Assembly: GCF_014648395.1 (NCBI RefSeq)
Contig: NZ_BMRA01000004.1
Location: 233,394 to 297,393, forward strand
Length of the DNA stretch: 64,000 bases
Source: Micromonospora fulviviridis
GTDB lineage: Bacteria > Actinomycetota > Actinomycetes > Mycobacteriales > Micromonosporaceae
Direction: 5' to 3'
The first letter of the stretch is position 1. Each line of letters opens with the position of its first letter. Below, one piece after another: positions 7,438 to 15,993 of the stretch. Both the position numbers and the translations under genes were made by a program. The notes beneath the pieces are model-generated. The model was not told where the DNA came from and ran no database searches. It was given only the letters and a program-made list of their open reading frames with translations.

Positions 7438-9198
7438 TCAGCCGTCCTCGCGCCAGCGGTTGGTGATCGGCAGCCGCCGGTCGCGGCCGAACGCCTTGAT
7501 GGAGATCTTGGTGCCGGGGGCGGACTGCCGGCGCTTGTACTCGGCGGTATCCACCATCCGCAGCACCCGGTCCACGATCGCCGGGTCGTGGCCGGACGCG
7601 ACCAGGCCCTCCCGCCCCAGGTCGCCGTCGACGTAGCCGATCAGGATCGGGTCGAGCACGTCGTATTCCGGGAGGCTGTCGCTGTCGAGCTGGCCGGGGC
7701 TCAGCTCGGCCGACGGCGGCTTGCCGATCGAGCTCTCCGGGATCGGGGGCGTCTCGCCGCGCCGCTCGGCGTCGGCGTTGCGCCACTTGGCCAGCCGCCA
7801 GATCAGCGTCTTCCAGACGTCCTTGACCGGGTTGTAGCCACCCACCGAGTCGCCGTACAGGGTGGAGTAGCCGACCGCCAGCTCGCTCTTGTTGCCGGTG
7901 GTGAGGACGAGGTGGCCCTCCTGGTTCGACAGCGCCATGAGGATCACGCCCCGGACCCGGGCCTGGAGGTTCTCCACGGTCACCCCGGAGAGCGACATGT
8001 TGGCGAGGAAGGTGTCCACCATGGGCTGGATCGGCTCGATCCGGAAGTCGAGGCCGGTGCGCTTGGCCAGCTCCTCGGCGTCGGCGCGGGAGTGCTCGGA
8101 GGAGTGCTGGCTGGGCAGCGACACCCCGACCACCCGGTCGGGGCCGAGCGCGTCGACGGCCAGGGCCGCCACCACCGCCGAGTCGATGCCGCCGGAGAGG
8201 CCGAGCACCACCGACGGGAAGCGGTTCTTGTTGACGTAGTCGCGCAGGCCCACCACCAGCGCCTGCCAGACCTCCGCCTCGTCGGCGACCGGCGCGATGA
8301 TCCCGCCGACCGCGACCTCGCCCACGGGAGCCGGGGGAAGGATGTCGCTGACCTTGGCCCGGACGATGCGCATGCCGCCGGCCACCTGCTCGCCGTCGAC
8401 CGGCTCCTTGGCCGGCGGCAGCTCCACGTCGTGCACCAGCAGGTGCTCGACGAACTGGGGCGCCCGGGCGAGCAGCGTGCCGTTCGCGTCGACGATCATC
8501 GAGTCGCCGTCGTAGACCAGCTCGTCCTGGCCGCCGACCATGTTCACGTACGCGATGGCGGCGCCCGCCTCGGCCGCCCGGCGGCGGACCAGCGGCAGCC
8601 GGATGTCGTCCTTGTTCAGCTCGTACGGCGACCCGTTGATGTTGAGCACCAGCCCGACGCCGGCCTGCCGGGCCACGGCGAACGGGCCGCCGGCCTGCCA
8701 GAGGTCCTCGCAGATGGTGAGCGCGACGTCCACCCCGCCGATCCGGACCACGGTCAGCGCGTCGCCGGAGACGAAGTAGCGGTCCTCGTCGAAGACGCCG
8801 TAGTTGGGCAGGTGGTGCTTGAAGTAGGTGGCCGCCACCGCCCCGCCGTGCAGCAGCGCGGCCGCGTTGCGGGCCCCCCTGCCCGGCTCGGCGTCGGCGC
8901 TGACCTGCGGCGGGCCGTCCGCGTCGAGATAGCCCACCAGGACCGGCAGGTCACCCAGGCCGTCGGCGGCCAGGTCGGCGGCGAGCCGGTGCAGCGCGGC
9001 CCGCGAGGCGGCGACGAAGGACCGGCGGAAGACCAGGTCCTCGACCGGGTAGCCGGTCAGCATCAGCTCCGGGAAGAGGACGAGCTGGGCCCCGGCGTCG
9101 GCGGCCTTCCGGGTCCAGGCGCGGACCAGGTCGGCGTTGCCGGCGATGTCGCCGACCGTCGGGTCGACCTGGCACAGGGCGAGACGCAGGGTGGGCAT
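7438..9198 (-). CDS. nadE: Glutamine-hydrolysing NAD+ synthase
   Basis: The 586-residue enzyme carries two domains. The first is an N-terminal nitrilase-type glutaminase (catalytic Glu in [11 protein letters not shown] near residue 44, Lys in [17 protein letters not shown], Cys in ALTICEDLW). The second is a C-terminal ATP-dependent NAD synthetase ([16 protein letters not shown], the PP-loop). It converts deamido-NAD to NAD using glutamine-derived ammonia in the cytoplasm. The ATG at 9198 gives [20 protein letters not shown], the normal nitrilase start. A second, ammonia-only NAD synthetase occurs at 46886. The gene is divergent from glnA2. Confidence 0.96.
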   Translation of the reverse strand: MPTLRLALCQVDPTVGDIAGNADLVRAWTRKAADAGAQLVLFPELMLTGYPVEDLVFRRSFVAASRAALHRLAADLAADGLGDLPVLVGYLDADGPPQVSADAEPGRGARNAAALLHGGAVAATYFKHHLPNYGVFDEDRYFVSGDALTVVRIGGVDVALTICEDLWQAGGPFAVARQAGVGLVLNINGSPYELNKDDIRLPLVRRRAAEAGAAIAYVNMVGGQDELVYDGDSMIVDANGTLLARAPQFVEHLLVHDVELPPAKEPVDGEQVAGGMRIVRAKVSDILPPAPVGEVAVGGIIAPVADEAEVWQALVVGLRDYVNKNRFPSVVLGLSGGIDSAVVAALAVDALGPDRVVGVSLPSQHSSEHSRADAEELAKRTGLDFRIEPIQPMVDTFLANMSLSGVTVENLQARVRGVILMALSNQEGHLVLTTGNKSELAVGYSTLYGDSVGGYNPVKDVWKTLIWRLAKWRNADAERRGETPPIPESSIGKPPSAELSPGQLDSDSLPEYDVLDPILIGYVDGDLGREGLVASGHDPAIVDRVLRMVDTAEYKRRQSAPGTKISIKAFGRDRRLPITNRWREDG

Positions 9199-9259
9199 GC
9201 CCTCATCTTGCCCCAGCGGCAGGGGCCGAATCCGACCGGACGCGGGAGACGCCGGGGGC

Positions 9260-9275
9260 GTAACGTCGGCGTAAC
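9260..9275 (+). promoter_or_regulatory. Possible GlnR half-box upstream of glnA2
   Basis: GTAAC-N6-GTAAC resembles the GlnR element GTnAC-N6-GAAAC with one mismatch in the second half. It lies 75-90 bp before the glnA2 start. Only one pair is present, with no following repeats, so this is weak evidence. Confidence 0.25.
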
Positions 9276-9349
9276 GAGCCCGGTGGAGACTGGGCGGTCA
9301 GGCCGGGCCGGCCCGACCGGTGCGGACGTACGTGTCACGAGGGGTGGAA

Positions 9350-10699
9350 GTGGACCGTCAGCAGGAGTTCGTCCTCCGTACGCTGGAAGAGCGGGACATC
9401 CGGTTCGTCCGGCTGTGGTTCACCGACGTGCTCGGCACGCTCAAGAGCGTGTCGGTGGCCCCGGCGGAGCTGGAGGCGGCCTTCGAGGAGGGCATCGGCT
9501 TCGACGGCTCGGCCATCGAGGGCTTCGCCCGGGTGTTCGAGTCCGACATGGTGGCCATGCCCGACCCGACGACCTTCCAGGTCTTCCCGTTCGAGGGCGG
9601 GGTCAGCGGCGAGAGCGCCCGGATGTTCTGCGACATCCTGCTCCCCGACGGCAGCCCGTCCTGGGCCGACCCGCGGCACGTGCTGCGCCGGGCGCTGTCC
9701 AAGGCGGCCGAGAAGGGCTTCACCTTCTACACCCACCCCGAGATCGAGTTCTTCCTGCTGGAGAACGGCTCGCAGGACGGCTCGCTGCCCACCCCGGTGG
9801 ACACCGGCGGCTACTTCGAGCACACCACCCACGCGGTGGCCCGCGACTTCCGCCGGCAGGCGGTGCTGGCGCTGGAGCGGATCGGCATCTCGGTGGAGTT
9901 CAGCCACCACGAGGTGGCTCCCGGCCAGCAGGAGATCGACCTGCGCTACGCCGACGCGCTGACCACCGCCGACAACATCATGACCTTCCGCCACGTGGTG
10001 AAGGAGGTCGCGCTCTCCACCGGCGTGCAGGCCAGCTTCATGCCGAAGCCCTTCACCGACCAGCCGGGCAGCGGCATGCACACCCACCTGTCGCTGTTCG
10101 AGGGGGAGCGCAACGCGTTCCACGACGCCGGCGACCCGATGAAGCTCTCCAAGGTGGCCAAGTCGTTCATCGCCGGCCTGCTCACCCACGCCCGGGAGTA
10201 CACGGCCGTCACCAACCAGTGGGTCAACTCCTACAAGCGGCTCTTCCCGCTGGCGCTGCCGGACCGGATCACCGAGAGCCCGGCGTACGTCTGCTGGGGT
10301 CACCTGAACCGGTCGGCGCTGGTCCGGGTGCCCGCCTACGGCAAGCCGAACTCGGCCCGGGTCGAGGTCCGCTCGCTGGACTCGGCGACCAACCCCTACC
10401 TGGCCTTCGCGGTCATGCTCGGTGCCGGCCTCAAGGGCATCGAGGAGGGCTACGAGCTGCCGCCGGGCGCCGAGGACGACGTCTGGTCGCTGAGCAGCGC
10501 CGAGCGCCGCGCCATGGGCTACGAGGCGCTGCCGGAGAACCTGGCCGAGGCGATCGACGTGATGGCCGGCTCCGAGCTGGTGGCCGAGGTGCTCGGCGAG
10601 CACGTCTTCGACTTCTTCCTGCGCAACAAGCGCGCCGAGTGGGAGCAGTACCGCCGCGAGGTCACCCCCTACGAGCGGCAGCGTTACCTGTCGCTCTAG
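9350..10699 (+). CDS. glnA2: Glutamine synthetase, GlnA2 type
   Basis: The 449-residue protein is a type I glutamine synthetase: VRLWFTDVLGTLKSV, GFDGSAIEGFARVFESDM, EIEFFLLENG, PGSGMHTHLS (active-site loop) and NRSALVRVPAYG are all present. The C-terminal region reads DDVWSLSSAERRAMGYEALP and lacks the NLYDLP-type adenylylation tyrosine found in GlnA1 at 35249, so GlnE is not expected to modify it. The C-terminal stretch HVFDFFLRNKRAEWEQYR is characteristic of mycobacterial GlnA2. GTG 9350 is chosen because the family starts (M/V)DRQ and GAGGGG lies just upstream. Whether it makes glutamine or a gamma-glutamylamide cannot be decided here. Confidence 0.93.
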   Translation: MDRQQEFVLRTLEERDIRFVRLWFTDVLGTLKSVSVAPAELEAAFEEGIGFDGSAIEGFARVFESDMVAMPDPTTFQVFPFEGGVSGESARMFCDILLPDGSPSWADPRHVLRRALSKAAEKGFTFYTHPEIEFFLLENGSQDGSLPTPVDTGGYFEHTTHAVARDFRRQAVLALERIGISVEFSHHEVAPGQQEIDLRYADALTTADNIMTFRHVVKEVALSTGVQASFMPKPFTDQPGSGMHTHLSLFEGERNAFHDAGDPMKLSKVAKSFIAGLLTHAREYTAVTNQWVNSYKRLFPLALPDRITESPAYVCWGHLNRSALVRVPAYGKPNSARVEVRSLDSATNPYLAFAVMLGAGLKGIEEGYELPPGAEDDVWSLSSAERRAMGYEALPENLAEAIDVMAGSELVAEVLGEHVFDFFLRNKRAEWEQYRREVTPYERQRYLSL

Positions 10700-10710
10700 A
10701 TCACGGTGGT

Positions 10711-10738
10711 GCGGTGCCGCTATCGTCTGCGGCACCGC
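10711..10738 (+). terminator. Hairpin terminator after glnA2
   Basis: Ten-base arms GCGGTGCCGC / GCGGCACCGC are separated by 8 nt, starting 12 nt after the glnA2 stop. The position between glnA2 and the next same-strand gene suggests termination or attenuation. Confidence 0.55.
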
Positions 10739-10781
10739 CCCGGCAACCGCGTCGGGCGGGCGAGGCCGGGGAGGGCGTTCG

Positions 10782-11207
10782 GTGCTGGGAGACCTGCTCA
10801 ACGGGGCGTGGCAGAGCATCGTGTTCGGGGTCGTCGGGGTGGCGCTGATGGCCGCCGGCTTCCTGCTGGTCGACCTGCTCACCCCGGGGAAGCTGCGGGA
10901 GCTGATCTGGGTGCGCCGCAACGGCAACGCCGCGCTGCTGCTCGCCGCCAACCAGGTCGGCATCGCCGGCATCGTCTTCACGGCGATCCTCACCAGCTAC
11001 AGCGACTTCGGCAAGGGCCTGGCCTCCACGGTGATCTTCGGCCTGGTCGGCCTGCTCGTGATGGCGTTGGCCTTCCTCGTGCTGGACCTGCTCACCCCCG
11101 GCAAGCTGGGCGAGGTCATCTGCGCCGACGAGCCCCACCCGGCGGCCCGGGTCAGCGCGGCCACCCACTTCGGCGCCGCGCTGATCGTCTGCGCCTGCAT
11201 CGCCTGA
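10782..11207 (+). CDS. DUF350 family membrane protein
   Basis: The 141-residue protein has four hydrophobic helices arranged as two similar halves, each ending in LLTPGKL (FLLVDLLTPGKLRELIW and FLVLDLLTPGKLGEVIC). This internal duplication is typical of DUF350 proteins. The biochemical role of the family is unknown; members sit in the inner membrane. The GTG at 10782 is the first start with membrane-consistent sequence. It lies downstream of glnA2, separated by a hairpin, and ends 33 bp before the WYL regulator. Confidence 0.85.
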   Translation: MLGDLLNGAWQSIVFGVVGVALMAAGFLLVDLLTPGKLRELIWVRRNGNAALLLAANQVGIAGIVFTAILTSYSDFGKGLASTVIFGLVGLLVMALAFLVLDLLTPGKLGEVICADEPHPAARVSAATHFGAALIVCACIA

Positions 11208-11239
11208 GCCCTGTCGTACCCCGGGCATAGCCTCCGGGC

Positions 11240-11932
11240 GTGAACCGCACCGACCGTCTCTACGCCCTCGTGGAGGAGCTGCGGGCGGTGTCGCCGCGGC
11301 CGCGCAGCGCCCGCTGGCTGGCCGCGCGCTTCGAGGTCAGCACCCGCACCATCGAGCGGGACATCACGGCGTTGCAGGGCGCCGGGGTGCCGATCTGGGC
11401 CGAGCCGGGCCGCACCGGTGGCTACGTGGTCGACCGGGCCCGCACCCTGCCCCCGGTCAACCTGACCCCGGGCGAGGCGGTGGCCATGGCCGTCGCGCTG
11501 CACCGGCTGGGCGGCACGCCGTTCGCTCCGGCCGCCGGCGCCGCGTTGCGCAAGCTGGTCGCCGTGATGCCACCCGCCGACGCCGCCGAGGCGCACCGGC
11601 TGGCCGGCCGGGTGCACCTGATGGGCGGCGGGCCGGCCACGCCCGTCCCGGCCGCCGTGGCCGACGCGGTCTCCGCCCGCCGCGTGCTCCGCCTGCGGTA
11701 CGCCGACCGCTCCGGCGCGGTCTCGGCGCGGGACGTGGAGCCGCTGGCCTACCTGGGCAACCCGACGCACTGGTACCTGGTCGCCTGGTGCCGGCTGCGC
11801 GACGGCGTGCGCTGCTTCCGCACCGACCGGATCGACTCGGTGCACCCGCTCGCCGAGGCGGTGACCCGGGAGCTGCGTCCCGAGGATCTGGACATCCCCG
11901 CGGGCCGGGTCCGTCCACTGAGCCTGGTCTGA
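11240..11932 (+). CDS. HTH/WYL-domain transcriptional regulator (DeoR-like)
   Basis: The 230-residue product begins with a helix-turn-helix (RSARWLAARFEVSTRTIERD, about residues 19-38) followed by AEPGRTGGYVV, the wing. The C-terminal half is a WYL domain (LRLRYADRSG..., LGNPTHWYLVAWCRLRDGVRCFRTDRI), which binds nucleic acid or nucleotide ligands in related regulators. The target is unknown; the following VOC gene is a possible one. GTG 11240 gives the standard NRTDRLYALVEELR start. The 180 bp after the stop hold no convincing gene; a 39-codon frame there was rejected. Confidence 0.9.
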   Translation: MNRTDRLYALVEELRAVSPRPRSARWLAARFEVSTRTIERDITALQGAGVPIWAEPGRTGGYVVDRARTLPPVNLTPGEAVAMAVALHRLGGTPFAPAAGAALRKLVAVMPPADAAEAHRLAGRVHLMGGGPATPVPAAVADAVSARRVLRLRYADRSGAVSARDVEPLAYLGNPTHWYLVAWCRLRDGVRCFRTDRIDSVHPLAEAVTRELRPEDLDIPAGRVRPLSLV

Positions 11933-12112
11933 GATCCCGACGCCGAGCCCGCGGGTGGTCCCAGCGGGTCCGGGGCGGTCCGGCACGCTCGGCCACGCCG
12001 ACGCCGCCCGGCTGGAATTCGTGGCGAAACACCGACAGGACGGTGTCGCGGACCTCCCCGAGGCTGACTCCTGACGCCGGCCGACCGGCCGGCGCGAGCC
12101 ACAGGAGGAAGC

Positions 12113-12484
12113 ATGTCCAGCACGCCCGTCACCTGGTTCGAGATCGGCTCCGACCGCCCGGCGGAGGTGGAGCGCTTCTACGCCGACCTGTTCGGCTGGA
12201 CCTTCGAGGAGCAGGGCGGCCCGGGGGCGTCGTACCGGCAGACGACGGCCGGTGGGGAGCAGGGGATCGGGGGCGCCATCCGCGCCACCAACGGCGACTC
12301 CCCGAACTACGCGATCTTCTACGCGGAGGTCACCGACGTGGCGGAGACCTGCCGGCGGGCCGAGGCGGCCGGGGGAAAGATCCTGGTGCCGCTGCGTACC
12401 GCGCCGAGCGGGCTGACCTTCGCCCACCTGGTCGACCCGTCGGGCAACCACATCGGCGTCTTCACGCCGCCCGCCGCCGGATGA
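12113..12484 (+). CDS. VOC/glyoxalase family protein
   Basis: This 123-residue single VOC module has TWFEIGSDRPAEVERFYADLFGW at the N-terminus, central SPNYAIFYAEVTDVAET and the closing FAHLVDPSGNHIGVFTPP. This is the common short actinobacterial glyoxalase/bleomycin-resistance-like architecture. A strong AGGAGG site lies about 6 nt before the ATG. The substrate is unknown. It may be under control of the WYL regulator upstream. A large hairpin closes the unit at 12491. Confidence 0.87.
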   Translation: MSSTPVTWFEIGSDRPAEVERFYADLFGWTFEEQGGPGASYRQTTAGGEQGIGGAIRATNGDSPNYAIFYAEVTDVAETCRRAEAAGGKILVPLRTAPSGLTFAHLVDPSGNHIGVFTPPAAG

Positions 12485-12490
12485 GCGTCT

Positions 12491-12530
12491 GGGTGCGTGT
12501 GTTGTCGTCGGGGCGACACCACACGCACCC
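12491..12530. terminator. Bidirectional hairpin terminator
   Basis: Arms GGGTGCGTGTG (12491-12501) and CACACGCACCC (12520-12530) pair perfectly, with an inner GTCG/CGAC extension. The hairpin separates the plus-strand VOC gene from the minus-strand secreted-protein gene that ends at 12615. Confidence 0.65.
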
Positions 12531-12614
12531 GGAGCGCCGCGTTCGATGGGTGGCCCCGCCGGTGCCGGCCGGGAGGGAGGTGCGGCCGGTGCGGGGGCGG
12601 CGGGGCCACCCGGG

Positions 12615-13079
12615 TCAGCTGCCGGGCCGGTCGCCGCCGCCGCGGTGGCCGTGGCCGCCCGGGCCCGGGAAGACCCCGGCCTCGGCGGCCTTCAGCACCG
12701 CGTCGGCCTGCTCCTGGGTGAGCTTGCCGTCCTTGACGGCCTGGTCCAGCCGGTCCTTCAGCGCGGCCTGCCGGTCCTCGGTCGACGGCCGCTCGGGCCG
12801 GTCGGCCTGACGCTGCTCGCGCAGCTTCTCCAGCGCCGCGGTGACCTTGTCGGTCGGGACGCCCAGCTCCTTGGCGAGCGCCTCGGCGAACTCGGCCTGC
12901 CGGTCGGCCCGCTGCTGCTGCCGGTCGCTGTTCTGGTCGGTGCTCGTGCTGGCGCTCGGGGCCGGGCTCGGGCTCTTGTCGTCGGCGAGCGCCACCGTCG
13001 GGGCGGCGATCCCGACGCCGAGCACCCCTGCGGTGGCCAGGCCGGCCAGCAGGTGCTTCTTCGACATCCTGCGGATCAT
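12615..13079 (-). CDS. Secreted charged-helix protein of unknown function
   Basis: This 154-residue protein has a clear signal peptide (MIRRMSKKHLLAGLATAGVLGVG... with APTVALADD as probable cleavage region near residue 33) and a serine/threonine/proline linker. Two charged helices follow (AEFAEALAKELGVPTDKVTA; LKDRLDQAVKDGKLTQEQAD), and the tail is glycine/histidine-rich (HGHRGGGDRPGS). The LTQEQADAVL pattern resembles short exported actinobacterial proteins of unknown role. The histidine tail could bind metal. The ATG at 13079 is preceded by AGAGGAGAA. It is convergent with the VOC gene and divergent from the propeller gene. Confidence 0.8.
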   Translation of the reverse strand: MIRRMSKKHLLAGLATAGVLGVGIAAPTVALADDKSPSPAPSASTSTDQNSDRQQQRADRQAEFAEALAKELGVPTDKVTAALEKLREQRQADRPERPSTEDRQAALKDRLDQAVKDGKLTQEQADAVLKAAEAGVFPGPGGHGHRGGGDRPGS

Positions 13080-13259
13080 GCGGTTCTCCTCTGGGTGGTG
13101 GTGCGATGACGTCACCGACAGTGACCGGCGTAGCTGGGTGTGACCCGTGGCGAACCTGTCAGCGCGCTGGCAATCGCCCCGGAGAACCGGGACAAACCAG
13201 TTGCCGGGGCATGCGGCGGGCGGCAGGGTGGGCCGGTCACCGACGGAAGGCGAAGCCGC

Positions 13260-14144
13260 ATGACGAACCCCTCCATCCGCGAGATCGAGCTGTCCGAACC
13301 GGGCTCGGGGCCGTACGGGATCACCGCCGGCCCGGACGGCGCGCTCTGGCTGACGCTGGCCGGCACGGGTGGCGTGGCCCGGGTCGGGCCGGACGGCGAG
13401 GTGCGGACGTACCTGGCGGACCCGGCGGAGAGCCGCCCGCTGATCATCACCACCGGCCCGGACGGCGCGCTCTGGTACACCCGCTCCGGCGACCACCGGC
13501 TGGGCCGGATCACCGTCGACGGGCAGACCAGCTCGGTCGCGCTCCCGCCGGGGACCGCGCCGTGCGGCCTCGCCGTCGGCCCGGACGGCGCCCTCTGGTA
13601 CGCCGGGATGGGCGACGACACCGTCGGCCGGGTCACCGTCGACGGGGCGGTCACCACCTTCCCGTTGCCGGTCGCGAAGGGCTTCCCGTCGATGCTGGCC
13701 GCGGGGCCGGACGGCGCGCTCTGGCTCACCCTCAACCAGGCGAACGCGATCGCCCGGGTCGCACTGGACGGCCAGGTGACCCTGCACGCCCTGCCCACGG
13801 AGGCCGCCGGGCCGGTCGGCATCACCCTGGGCGGCGACGGCGCGCTCTGGTTCGTCGAGATCGCCGCCGGTCAGCTCGGCCGGATCACCCCGGACGGCCG
13901 GATCGACGAGTTCCCGCTGCCCGACCGCACGGCCCGCCCGCACGCCATCGTGGCCGACCCGGCCGGCGGCTGCTGGTTCACCGAGTGGGCCGCCAACCGC
14001 ATCGGCCACATCGACAAGGCCGGCCAGATCACCGCACACGACCTGCCCACCCCCGGGTCGGAACCCCACGGCCTGACGGTGACCCCCGACGGCACGGTCT
14101 GGATCGCCCTGGAGACCGGCGCGGTCGCACACCTCACCCCCTGA
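13260..14144 (+). CDS. Virginiamycin B lyase-like beta-propeller
   Basis: The 294-residue protein contains at least six repeats of about 42 residues, each with a GPDGALW core (GPDGALWLT, GPDGALWYT, GPDGALWYA, GDGALWF, GGCWFTEW), forming a seven-bladed propeller. This is the fold of streptogramin lyase Vgb, which linearises streptogramin B antibiotics. The late-blade segment PHAIV...CWFTEWAANRIGHI matches the Vgb active-site region in general layout, but many actinomycete homologues are not proven lyases. The ATG at 13260 has GGAAGG upstream. It is monocistronic, with a strong hairpin downstream. Confidence 0.82.
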   Translation: MTNPSIREIELSEPGSGPYGITAGPDGALWLTLAGTGGVARVGPDGEVRTYLADPAESRPLIITTGPDGALWYTRSGDHRLGRITVDGQTSSVALPPGTAPCGLAVGPDGALWYAGMGDDTVGRVTVDGAVTTFPLPVAKGFPSMLAAGPDGALWLTLNQANAIARVALDGQVTLHALPTEAAGPVGITLGGDGALWFVEIAAGQLGRITPDGRIDEFPLPDRTARPHAIVADPAGGCWFTEWAANRIGHIDKAGQITAHDLPTPGSEPHGLTVTPDGTVWIALETGAVAHLTP

Positions 14145-14151
14145 CTCCGCT

Positions 14152-14206
14152 GATCATGAGGCTGGCGGCAGTCGTGGGTCTGCACCCTGCCGCCAACCTC
14201 ATGATC
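14152..14206. terminator. Long bidirectional hairpin terminator
   Basis: GATCATGAGG...TGGCGGCAG on the left pairs with CTGCCGCCA...CCTCATGATC on the right (10 + 9 bp with one mismatch, 15-nt loop). It lies between the convergent propeller and LD-carboxypeptidase genes. From memory, similar hairpins recur between genes in Micromonospora, so it may be a dispersed repeat. Confidence 0.7.
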
Positions 14207-14226
14207 GACGCGGGAGACGTCGGGGG

Positions 14227-15156
14227 TCAGTGGACCGCGGGGGTGACCGTCAGGGTGCCGGTGGTGGCGTCGAGGACGGCGGGGGTGCCTACCGGGACCG
14301 TCAGCTGGTCGGGGCCGTGGCCGATCGGGAGGCCGCCGAGGACGGGGACGCCCAGGTCGCCCAGGCGGTCGGTGAGCACGTCCGTGATCGTGGTGTCCCA
14401 GCCGTCGGCGCACTCGGTGAACTGGCCCACCGCGACCCCGGCGATCCCGTCCAGGGCGCCGCAGCGGCGCAGGTGGGTGAGCATCCGGTCGACCTTGTAC
14501 GGCGGCTCCTGCACCTCCTCGACGAGCAGCACCGCCCCGGTCAGGTCGGGCATGTCCGGGGTGCCGATGGACGCGGTGATCAGGCACAGGTTGCCGCCGA
14601 GCAGCCGCCCCTCCGCCCGGCCGGGCACCCGGACCGGGTACGTCTCCTCCTCCTTCACCGCCTCGACGGTCACCGGCTCGGTGGTCATCAGCGCGGCGTG
14701 CAGCGACTCCGCCGAGCGTGGCGGGGTGCGGTCGTCCCGCCACGCCGCGCCGGGGCCGTGCACGCCGGCCAGCCGGGCGCCCCGCCAGAGCGCGAACTGC
14801 AACGCCGTGATGTCGGAGAAGCCGGCCACCACCTTCGGGTCGCGGCGGACCGCCGCCATGTCGACGAGGTCCACCACCCGCTGCGCGCCGTAACCGCCCC
14901 GGGTGCAGATCACCCCGCGGATCTCCGGGTCGGCGAACGCGGTGTTCAGGTCGGCGGCCCGCAGCTCGTCGGCGCCGGCCAGGTAGCCCTGGCGGGCGTA
15001 TGTGTGCGGCGCGGGCACCGGCCGCAGCCCCCAGCCGGTGAGCAGTTCGATGCCGCGGGCCACCCGCTCCGGGCGGGTCGGGCCGGAGGGCGAGACCAGC
15101 ATCACCTGGTCGCCGGGGCGCAGGACCGGTGGGCGCAGGCAGTCGTCGGTGGGCAC
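14227..15156 (-). CDS. ldcA: Muramoyltetrapeptide (LD-) carboxypeptidase, peptidase S66
   Basis: The 309-residue S66-family enzyme removes the terminal D-alanine from cell-wall tetrapeptides, or acts on related substrates such as microcin-type immunity peptides. Signatures are RPGDQVMLVSPSG, the GVICTRGGYGAQR loop, the nucleophile Ser114 in AGFSDIT, HGPGAAW, and the C-terminal LGGLPIGHG carrying the catalytic His. The length is normal for cytoplasmic S66 proteins and no signal peptide is seen. It is divergent from the amidotransferase gene at 15222. Confidence 0.92.
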   Translation of the reverse strand: MPTDDCLRPPVLRPGDQVMLVSPSGPTRPERVARGIELLTGWGLRPVPAPHTYARQGYLAGADELRAADLNTAFADPEIRGVICTRGGYGAQRVVDLVDMAAVRRDPKVVAGFSDITALQFALWRGARLAGVHGPGAAWRDDRTPPRSAESLHAALMTTEPVTVEAVKEEETYPVRVPGRAEGRLLGGNLCLITASIGTPDMPDLTGAVLLVEEVQEPPYKVDRMLTHLRRCGALDGIAGVAVGQFTECADGWDTTITDVLTDRLGDLGVPVLGGLPIGHGPDQLTVPVGTPAVLDATTGTLTVTPAVH

Positions 15157-15221
15157 GACGGGAGCCTAGTGCGGCCGAGCCGGACCGACCGTGGTCGGGC
15201 GCACCGGATAGCCTCGACGTC

Positions 15222-15992
15222 GTGGCGACCGCGCTGGTGATCGAGAACGACCCGACCGACGACCTCCGCCGCCTGGGGGAGTGGCTCACCGAGGGGGGCC
15301 TGGACCTGTGGGTCCTGCGCCCGCACGCCGGCGACGAGCTCCCCGCCGACCTCGACGGGTACGTCGCGCTCGTGGTGCTCGGGGGCGAGCAGCAGGCCTA
15401 CCCGCAGGCCGACGGCACCCCGGGCGCGCCCTGGTTCCCGGCGCTGGAGGGGCTGCTGCGCAAGGCGGTCCGGCAGCGGGTCCCCACCCTCGGCGTCTGC
15501 CTCGGCGGGCAGCTGCTGGCTGCCGCCCACGCCGGGCAGGTCGAGCGCAGCCCGTCCGGGCCCGAGGTCGGGCCCGCGGTGGTCGGCAAGCGGGACGCCG
15601 CCGACACCGACCCGCTCTTCCGGTACGTGCCGCTGATGCCGGACGTGCTCCAGTGGCACTCCGACGAGATCACCGAGCTGCCGCACGGGGCAACCCTGCT
15701 GGCCGCCTCGACCCGCTACCCGAACCAGGCGTTCCGCCTCGGCGACCGGGCCTGGGGGCTCCAGTTCCACATCGAGTGCGACACCGCGATGATCGCCGAC
15801 TGGGCCCGCGACTCCGAGCTGATGGCCGAGCTGGGCTACGACCCGGAGCTGGTGGTGGCCGCCTGCGACCGGGTGATGGCCGACGTGGAGGAGGTCTGGC
15901 AGCCGTTCGCCATCCGGTTCGCCGCCCTCGCCCTCGGCGAGCTGGACGACGCCGCCACCCCCCGCCCCAGCCTGCCGCTGCTCGGGCACTGA
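15222..15992 (+). CDS. Class I glutamine amidotransferase
   Basis: The 256-residue protein has a GATase class I triad: Cys93 in GVCLGGQLLAA, with His and Glu in the LQFHIECD segment. The second oxyanion region is VVLGGEQQAYPQ. Such stand-alone proteins (GuaA-N-like) hydrolyse glutamine or gamma-glutamyl compounds. The stop at 15992 is followed after one base by the ATG of glnE, so the two are almost surely one operon, linking it to glutamine metabolism. The GTG at 15222 (VATALVIENDPTDD) is preferred over a longer in-frame reading with poor sequence. The specific substrate is unknown. Confidence 0.9.
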   Translation: MATALVIENDPTDDLRRLGEWLTEGGLDLWVLRPHAGDELPADLDGYVALVVLGGEQQAYPQADGTPGAPWFPALEGLLRKAVRQRVPTLGVCLGGQLLAAAHAGQVERSPSGPEVGPAVVGKRDAADTDPLFRYVPLMPDVLQWHSDEITELPHGATLLAASTRYPNQAFRLGDRAWGLQFHIECDTAMIADWARDSELMAELGYDPELVVAACDRVMADVEEVWQPFAIRFAALALGELDDAATPRPSLPLLGH

Positions 15993-15993
15993 G

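Noticed and set aside
7288-10848. An 1186-codon plus frame through panB, nadE and glnA2
   Set aside because: Its text is Arg/Gly/His-rich with no domains and it conflicts with three firmly identified enzymes.
11943-12074. A 39-codon frame ending ARLEFVAKHRQDGVADLPEADS-like text
   Set aside because: There is no ribosome-binding site or recognisable family and it is too short. It could be a gene remnant, but the evidence is insufficient.
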